Below, in pieces: positions 6,522-12,219 of a stretch of 12,219 bases of DNA. The position numbers and the translations under genes were made by a program. The notes below the pieces were generated by a model. It did no database searches. It had not been told where the DNA came from and saw nothing but the letters and a program-made list of their open reading frames with translations. The number at the start of each line of letters is the position of its first letter. The first letter of the stretch is position 1. Source of the stretch: UBA6772 sp965183875 (lineage in GTDB: Bacteria > Bacteroidota > Bacteroidia > Flavobacteriales > UBA7430); the NCBI GenBank assembly GCA_965183875.1, contig CBCYMK010000021.1, forward strand, positions 1 through 12,219, written 5' to 3'.

Positions 6522-9348
6522 ATGGCCAAGCCACAAGATTATATAGATGTTCAAGGTGCAAAAGTGCACAATTTGAAAAATATAGATGTTAAAATCCCTA
6601 GAGATAAACTCGTAGTAATTACAGGATTAAGTGGCTCAGGGAAATCATCTTTAGCTTTCGATACCATATATGCTGAAGGGCAAAGAAGATATATAGAAAC
6701 TTTCTCGGCTTATGCTCGACAATTTTTAGGTGGTTTAGAACGTCCTGATGTAGATAAGATAGACGGATTAAGCCCTGTTATATCTATAGAACAAAAGACG
6801 ACTAGTAAAAACCCTAGGTCTACTGTTGGTACTATTACAGAGATATACGATTTCTTAAGACTACTTTACGCGCGTGTTGCCGAAGCATACTCCTATAACA
6901 CAGGAGAGAAAATGATAAGCTATACCATTGATCAAATTAAAGAATTAATCACTCAATCTTACGGGGACCAAAAAATACTCTTACTTGCTCCAGTAGTGAA
7001 AGCTAGAAAAGGACATTATAGAGACTTGTTTGAACAAATACTGAAACAGGGCTTTATTAAAGTTCGTATTGATGGAGTGATACAGAATATAATGCCAGGG
7101 ATTGCAATTAGATCGGTATAAAAGCCACGATATAGAAATTGTAATTGACAGGATACAAGTTACTGGTGATATAGAAAAAAGATTAAAAGACTCGCTAGAA
7201 ACTGCCTTAAAATTCGGTAAAGGTATTATGCAGGTATATGCACCAGAACAGGAAGAGTTGCGCTATTTTAGCAAGCATTTAATGTGTCCTAGCAGTGGGA
7301 TTGCCTACGACGACCCCGAGCCTAATTCATTTTCTTTTAACTCCCCTAAAGGAGCTTGTAAAACCTGTAACGGTTTAGGGATAGAAATGAAAATTGATGA
7401 GGCTAAAATATTCCCAGACAAAACGCTCTCTATTGATCGTGGTGGACTTGCACCTATAGCAGATAGAAAAAGTCCTTGGATAAATAAACAACTAGACCTT
7501 ATTGCCAAACGCTATAAATTCGATTTAAAAGACCCTGTTAGTGAAATCCCTAAAAAGGCTATAGAGGTAATATTAGAGGGCGCAGAAGAGTCGTTTAAGG
7601 TAACCAATGCAACCATGGGTATTACCCAGGATTATTATTTAAATTTTGAAGGGATTTCAAACTTTATTAGCTATCAATATCACAACGCCGATTCGGCTAG
7701 CTTAAAAAGGTGGGCTAAAACCTATATGGTAGAGATTAACTGTTCTAAGTGTAAAGGACATAGGTTACAAAAGGAATCACTACACTTTAAGTTTGAAGGT
7801 CATACCATTTCTGAACTAGCCAAGATGGATATTTCTGAACTGTTTATATTATTTGACAAGATTGAAGAAAAGTTAAATGATAAACAGAAAGCCATAGGGC
7901 TTGAAATTATTAAAGAGCTTAAAACGAGGTTGAAATTCTTACTCGATGTTGGGCTGGATTATTTAAATCTAGATCGAAGTTCAAAATCTCTCTCCGGTGG
8001 AGAAGCACAACGAATACGTTTAGCCACACAAATAGGTTCGCAATTAGTTGGAGTACTCTATATTTTAGATGAACCGAGTATAGGGCTACACCAAAGGGAT
8101 AATACACGCTTAATAAAATCGCTTAGAGATTTAAGAGATATAGGGAATTCTGTAGTTGTGGTAGAACACGATAAGGAGATGATTGAAAGTGCCGATTATG
8201 TTTTAGATATGGGGCCAGGTGCAGGTAAATACGGTGGTGAAATTGTATGTGAAGGAACACCTGAAGAAATCATGAAATCGCACACCCTAACTACTCAATA
8301 TCTAAATGGAGAAAAAGAATTATATATCCCCAAAGAACGTAGAGCTGGTAACGGAAAAGAACTTTGCCTTTTTGGCGCAACAGGAAACAACTTAAAAAAT
8401 GTAGACCTAAAACTACCTCTGGGTAAGCTAATAAGTATTACAGGGGTCTCTGGGTCGGGGAAATCTACTTTAATAAATGAAACCCTATACCCTATTCTAA
8501 ATACTCACTTCTTTAGGGCTTTAAAAAAGCCCATGCCTTACAAGCGTATTTCTGGATTGGAACATATAGATAAGGTTATAGATATTGACCAATCACCAAT
8601 TGGTAGAACGCCACGTTCTAATCCTGCTACATACACAGGTGTATTAGGAGAAATAAGAAAAATTCTTGCAGAAGTACCAGAAGCAAAAATTAGAGCATAT
8701 AAACCAGGAAGATTTTCTTTTAATGTAAAAGGTGGTCGTTGTGAAGTTTGTGAAGGTGGCGGACTTAGGATAATAGAAATGAATTTCTTACCTGACGTTC
8801 ACGTTCATTGTGAATCGTGTAATGGTAAACGTTTTAACAGAGAAACCCTAGAAATACGTTTTAAAGGAAAGTCTATTTCAGACATTCTCGATATGACTAT
8901 AAATCATGCCGTAGAATTTTTTGAAGCAATACCAAAAATTTATAAAAAGGTAAAAACCTTACAAGATGTAGGCTTGGGCTATATTACCTTAGGACAACAA
9001 TCTACAACACTGTCTGGTGGAGAAGCTCAGCGTGTAAAACTGGCTACTGAATTGAGTAAAAGAGACACAGGAAACACACTGTTTATTTTAGATGAACCTA
9101 CTACCGGCCTACACTTTGAAGACATTAGAGTGCTTATGGAGGTGTTAAATTCTCTTGTAGACAAAGGAAATACAGTCCTAGTTATAGAACATAATATGGA
9201 TGTGATAAAATTATCTGATCATATTATTGACTTAGGCCCTGAAGGAGGTCGTGGAGGAGGAACAATTTTATGTGAAGGTAAACCTGAAGAAATTATAAAT
9301 GTTAGCAATAGTTATACTATTGATTATTTAAAACAAGAATTAGCTTAA
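6522..9348 (+). CDS. uvrA: Excinuclease ABC subunit UvrA, reading frame broken by one base
   Basis: UvrA is the damage-sensing ATPase of nucleotide excision repair, acting with UvrB and UvrC. Joined across the break, the protein is 941 residues, the normal length. Visible in order: first Walker A GLSGSGKS (35-42), the first zinc module (Cys255, Cys279, Cys282), CSKCKG in the insertion, first signature LSGGE (490-494), LDEP (515-518), second Walker A GVSGSGKS (641-648), the second zinc module with Cys740, 743, 763 and 766, second signature LSGGE (830-834) and LDEP (856-859). The first frame stops at 7119-7121. Sequence homologous to UvrA resumes one frame over from about 7104. One surplus T at 7102-7103 turns PG-Met-QLDRY into PG-Ile-Ala. 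The first zinc module has Ser258 where most UvrA proteins have its second Cys. Confidence 0.96.
7101..7121 (+). other. uvrA: Frameshift site in uvrA
   Basis: The sequence reads CCA-GGG-ATT-GCA and runs to TAA at 7119-7121. Removing one T gives CCA-GGG-ATG-CAA-TTA-GAT, that is PGMQLDRYKSHDIEIVIDR, the expected UvrA sequence. There is no long homopolymer here (TT instead of T), and no stop codon directly at the shift, so a programmed event is unlikely. Confidence 0.9.
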
Positions 9349-9349
9349 C

Positions 9350-9385
9350 AAAAAAAGGGAGGACATAAGTCCTCCCTTTTTTTTT
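9350..9385. terminator. Bidirectional terminator between uvrA and the secreted-protein gene
   Basis: A 15-base perfect inverted repeat has A7GGGAGGAC at 9350-9364, loop ATAA, and GTCCTCCCT7 at 9369-9383. It is followed by two more Ts, giving a run of nine Ts (9377-9385) for plus-strand transcription. On the minus strand the A7 arm reads as seven Ts. It lies immediately after the uvrA stop (9346-9348) and just past the stop of the converging minus-strand gene (9399-9401), so it can end both transcripts. Confidence 0.95.
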
Positions 9386-9398
9386 ATACTTCTAAGCT

Positions 9399-12219
9399 TT
9401 AGTTCTTAACGAATCTTTTTACAATTTTATTATTTGCAGTTTCTACAATAACAAAGTACATTCCGTGAGGAATAGCAGAGAGGTCAATTTTAAACTCCTC
9501 AGATATATTTCTAGTATCGATATCAAGGTATGATAATTCCTGACCTAATACATCCGTTATTCTCAATGATGCAAGTTCAGAGATTTGAGACATTTGAATA
9601 TTCAAAACCGTATTTACAGGGTTTGGATAGAGAGTAAAACTTGAATTGTCTAAATCTTTAATACCTACAGTATTTAAGAATACTATATTAGAATAAAGCA
9701 CCACAACCGTTCACACTTTCTACATATACTTGATACTCTCCTACCTCATCAGCATAGTGGATTGAGCTTGTAGCACCAGGAATTGTTTCTCCTTCGTATA
9801 ACCATTGGTAAAAACCAATATTTCCTTGAACTATAGTAGAAGTAAGGAGTAAGGAGTTAGCAATCTGAGCCTCCACCAGTACTTCTTGTGGTATTACAAT
9901 TGAAAATTCGTAGAACTCAATATTTCCAGCACTGTCGTGAACTTCAATACTATAATCACCTCCGTCTAAACCGTGCATAGTTATAGTCCCATTTTCATCA
10001 ACCTCAAACAGTACGTTCTACAGGAGCACCAAATTGGTAATTTTGAGTATAAGTTGTTGGTGAGGTATATGGGGGTACACCACCAGTAACAAACATAGAT
10101 AAAGAACCAAATTGATCACTACAATTAGGGTTAAACGCAGACACAGAAGCCTGTATTAATTCAACACAAGAACCATCGTCTACAGTTGCTGATGCGTTAT
10201 AGTTATATGAGTTAACTAGGGTACAACCAATATGCTCTGTAAAAATATAGTACTCTGTAAATCCAAAATCGCAATCTATAGCTCCACTTTCAAACGACTC
10301 ACCTTGGAGGTTCACAAAACCAGTTAAGGCTACAGCAGGTGGTAATACAGAAAGGTCACTTGTAATTAAAGCCTCTACTTGTATAGTAGCGTTTGGATTA
10401 ATTAAGGAATTAGTAATTAACGAGGTAGAAACAGAAATATACTCACTTGAAGCTAAACTCAATATAAAGTTAGGTTGTATAATTTGCTCATTACTAAGGT
10501 TAGTAATCTCATACGACAATACAGGCACATTAAATTGTGTAGAAAAAACGATTTCAAAATTATCCAATTCAAACTCAATACAGATATCGAACTCACAGGT
10601 TCCATCGTCGAAGTTGGCTAATTCATTATAATTAAGTGCAAGAGAATCGGTGCAACCAAAAACAACAGCAGTTGCACAAATTGAATTATCACTTACGTTA
10701 CATTCTTCACAATACTCTGTATAATTAATATCTGTACATCCTTCAACTATACCAGTGGCACACGAACCATCGTTGGTATTTGCACAAAATATCCAGGTAA
10801 ACTAATAGACATTAGTTCTTCATCATAAACCCAATATTCCAAAAAGGCCTCTTCAGTACAACCCAATATTTTAAGTGTTTCACAAGAACCGTCATCTAAA
10901 TCTGCGAATGGGTTAAACTCAACATAGTCAGGGTTTGTACATCCATACACATTTTCAAACTCCATAATTTCGAATCCTATAATGGAAGACATAGCGTTAG
11001 TACTATACGAACCTGATCCAGTACCGTAAATAGCTTCTAAAAACACAATATTTCCAGTTTGTGCAAATTGAATTGCCCAAACTATATTTTGCCCTTCAGT
11101 AAATCCATCTTGTTCATCTGTAGTAGTATCATCTCCCCAAGCAGCAATTTGTAAATTCCCAATTCCTAAGGTACTGTAGCCAGCACCGTAATAAGCACCA
11201 TTATTTTCGTAAAACACACCAAGTAAATCACCAACTTGTGAGGTATAACCGTTTATGTTTATAGGGCCAAATTCGTCTAGTAATACCATAAGGGTATGGT
11301 TTCCACCAGTATTTTCAGAGTAAAACTCTACATCAGCACCAGGCACACATGTACCATTATCTATGACAGCATCTGGGTTATAGTTACCGGCTATTGGATT
11401 AGTACAACCTTCTACACCTACACTAAAGTTTACTGTAGTTTCTATGGTTGGAGACCAAGCTTGGTTATTACCCGATACATTATCGTATATAATAAACTGT
11501 ATGCTATGTTCACCAAATGAAAATTCTTGTGTTATAGATCCCGATTGGTTAAACAAGGTTCCATAAGCACCACCGTCAACAGAATAGTTAATATGGGCAT
11601 CTGTTGAAGCAGAAGAAATAAGCATATTTACAACCTCATAATTAAATGTAACTGAGGTATTTGTTAGGATAGCTCCGTCTATTGTATTGGTGATATAAAT
11701 GAATGGGCTATCGAAAATACAAGAATCTAATTCGAAGGTAGCTTCAGGATCATAGTTAGTCGCTTCAGGGTATGTACAACCACCAATACCATATAAACAA
11801 GAACCGTCATCTAAATTAGCCAATTCATTATAGTTATTAGCTTCAGGATCGGTACAACCTACAATTATTTCAGGGTAGGTACATATAGCACTGTCCATTT
11901 CGGTAGCAATTGGATTATAGTTAAGTGCCGATTCATCGGTACAGCCCCAAATTTCGAATTCATCACAAACACCATCACCATCGGTATCAGTTAAACATAT
12001 ACCGTTACAATCGTATCCATCTTTCTTCTAAAACACAAGAACCATCGTCTTGAGTAGCGTTTTCGTTATAGTTACATGCATCCATATTAGTACAGCCTAA
12101 AATACCCGCAACTTCTCCCGAGCAAGAGAATACTGGACTTACTGTATAAGGAACAACAGCAAGACCGTTAGCCGTATAAGTAATCGCCGAGGGAAGACTT
12201 AAGGTATATAAACTCTCTC
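9399..12219 (-). CDS. Large secreted modular surface protein with T9SS sorting domain, C-terminal ~940 aa, four frame breaks
   Basis: One long minus-strand gene enters from the right edge (first codon in frame at 12217) and ends at 9399-9401. Conserved modules run continuously across four single-base frame breaks (about 12022-12024, 10786-10789, 10006-10008, 9695-9697). Order from the N-terminal side: one GCT...DGSC repeat; a Ca-binding-like CNGICLTDTDGDGVCDEFE stretch; more GCT...C repeats; an Ig-like segment (about 11410-11715); a repeat; a beta-sandwich module ending VEFYSEN...EFENV (about 10945-11345); four repeats; another beta-rich module (about 10230-10590); a repeat; an SprB-like repeat; an Ig/PKD-like segment; and the T9SS type A sorting domain. 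It is therefore exported through the outer membrane and probably surface-attached or released. The ligand or substrate is unknown, and I see no enzyme domain in the visible part. The signal peptide would lie outside the window. Confidence 0.88.
9402..9660 (-). other. T9SS type A C-terminal sorting domain
   Basis: The last ~85 residues of the secreted protein match the Por secretion-system C-terminal domain (TIGR04183-like). Visible: SFTLYPNPVNTVLNIQM opening with the YPNP signature, ITDVLGQEL, a central IDLSAIPHGMYFVIVET, and KIVKRFVKN at the end. In the family this domain directs export by the type IX system and is removed or used for anchoring at the cell surface. This segment lies in a single intact frame. 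Confidence 0.95.
9695..9697 (-). other. Frame break 4 in the secreted protein
   Basis: The upstream frame ends VESVNGCGALF-stop (stop at 9688-9690). Removing one T of the three-T run gives NGCGAYSNIVFLNTVGIKDL, which leads into the sorting domain. Without this correction the protein would lack its export signal. Confidence 0.85.
9925..10155 (-). other. SprB-like repeat module
   Basis: Read across the frame break at 10006-10008, this segment gives NPNCSDQFGSLSMFVTGGVP followed by PYT and later LDGGDYSIEVHDSAGN. That matches the SprB repeat pattern (Gly-Ser start, V-TGG-PYT core, L-GG-Y-I-V-D-G end) found in gliding-motility adhesins and other flavobacterial surface proteins. One copy is seen. 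Confidence 0.75.
10006..10008 (-). other. Frame break 3 in the secreted protein
   Basis: The upstream frame ends QFGAPVERTV-stop (stop at 10004-10006). Removing one T of the three-T run gives VERTVEVDENGTITMHGLDG, completing the SprB-like module. Confidence 0.85.
10786..10789 (-). other. Frame break 2 in the secreted protein
   Basis: The upstream frame ends SLPGYFVQIPTMVRVPLV-stop (stop at 10747-10749). Adding one T to the four-T run gives LPGYFCANTNDGSCATGIVE and leads straight into the next GCT repeat. This is the only one of the six breaks that needs a missing base rather than a surplus one. Confidence 0.85.
12022..12024 (-). other. Frame break 1 in the secreted protein
   Basis: On the minus strand the frame reads DDGSCVLEERWIRL then stops. 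Removing one A of the three-A run gives VLEEDGYDCNGICLTDTDGD, which continues into the next repeats. One surplus base restores the frame. Confidence 0.85.

Larger units (their letters stand above)
10166..12097 (-). repeat. Ten degenerate GCT...DDGSC repeats, 21-residue unit
   Basis: Each unit reads roughly GCTxxxAxNYNxxAxxDDGSC, 63 bases long in the regular copies, with one Cys near each end. Units, in coding order: 12035-12097, 11881-11946, 11797-11859, 11719-11781, 11347-11409, 10882-10944, 10760-10863 (long, irregular), 10676-10741, 10595-10657 and 10166-10228. Clear copies include GCTDPEANNYNELANLDDGSC and GCTDSLALNYNELANFDDGTC. The units are interrupted by unrelated beta-rich modules, so they act as linkers rather than as one tandem block. 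The paired Cys suggest a disulfide and the acidic DDGSC a metal site, both inferred. Similar repeats are common in secreted flavobacterial proteins. Confidence 0.88.

Noticed and set aside
7102..9348. A separate UvrA-like ABC protein starting with TTG at 7102
   Set aside because: It lacks the first Walker A motif, which the preceding frame supplies, and the joined length and zinc-site numbering are those of a single UvrA.
10004..10567. Treating the minus-strand open frames as four or five separate small genes
   Set aside because: Repeats and modules continue across each junction after a single-base correction, only the last frame carries the sorting domain, and none of the internal pieces has a signal peptide.
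11296..11520. A plus-strand open frame of 74 codons inside the secreted-protein region
   Set aside because: It is the antisense of conserved repeat and Ig-like sequence, its translation has no family-like features, and the minus-strand reading explains the region fully.
1..12219. A defence, CRISPR, phage or transposon system
   Set aside because: No nuclease, integrase, transposase, direct-repeat array or terminal inverted repeats were seen, and all genes fit housekeeping, envelope or secreted roles.

Overview
The window is low-GC, densely coding DNA that most resembles a free-living, probably marine member of the Bacteroidota (Flavobacteriales). The strongest pointers are a type IX secretion (T9SS) C-terminal sorting domain, an SprB-like repeat, the GCT...DDGSC surface-protein repeats common in flavobacterial secreted proteins, and the absence of clear Shine-Dalgarno sequences. 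No RNA gene, CRISPR array, insertion sequence or phage gene was seen.

Layout. (1) 1-364, plus strand: C-terminal end of a class I glutamine-amidotransferase-like hydrolase (peptidase C26). (2) 365-532: gap without a gene. (3) 533-4695, plus strand: a thioredoxin-fold lipoprotein, FabG, a 691-residue membrane-anchored von Willebrand A (VWA) protein and an SPFH/prohibitin-like membrane protein. fabG, the VWA gene and the SPFH gene are separated by only 9 and 16 bases, and the run ends at a near-perfect hairpin terminator (4720-4753). (4) 4855-9348, plus strand: rfbC, an MltD-like lytic transglycosylase and uvrA, tightly packed (1-base overlap, then a 3-base gap). This run ends at a second strong terminator (9350-9385), which also serves the converging gene. 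(5) 9399-12219, minus strand: the C-terminal ~940 residues of one very large secreted, T9SS-exported modular protein whose N-terminus lies beyond the right edge.

The dominant oddity is six single-base reading-frame breaks in 12.2 kb: one in fabG, one in uvrA and four in the secreted protein. Every break leaves perfectly conserved protein on both sides, and five of six are a surplus base, four of those in a T or A run. Two of the genes are normally essential or core. Uncorrected homopolymer indels in the read or assembly explain this better than real gene decay. I therefore describe each as one gene with a frameshift.

How the genes work together: most are housekeeping and envelope functions, namely fatty-acid synthesis (FabG), dTDP-sugar synthesis for surface polysaccharide (RfbC), peptidoglycan turnover (lytic transglycosylase), nucleotide excision repair (UvrA) and envelope redox or membrane-organising proteins. 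I found no defence or mobile system. The less described parts are the VWA-SPFH gene pair and the modular surface protein.
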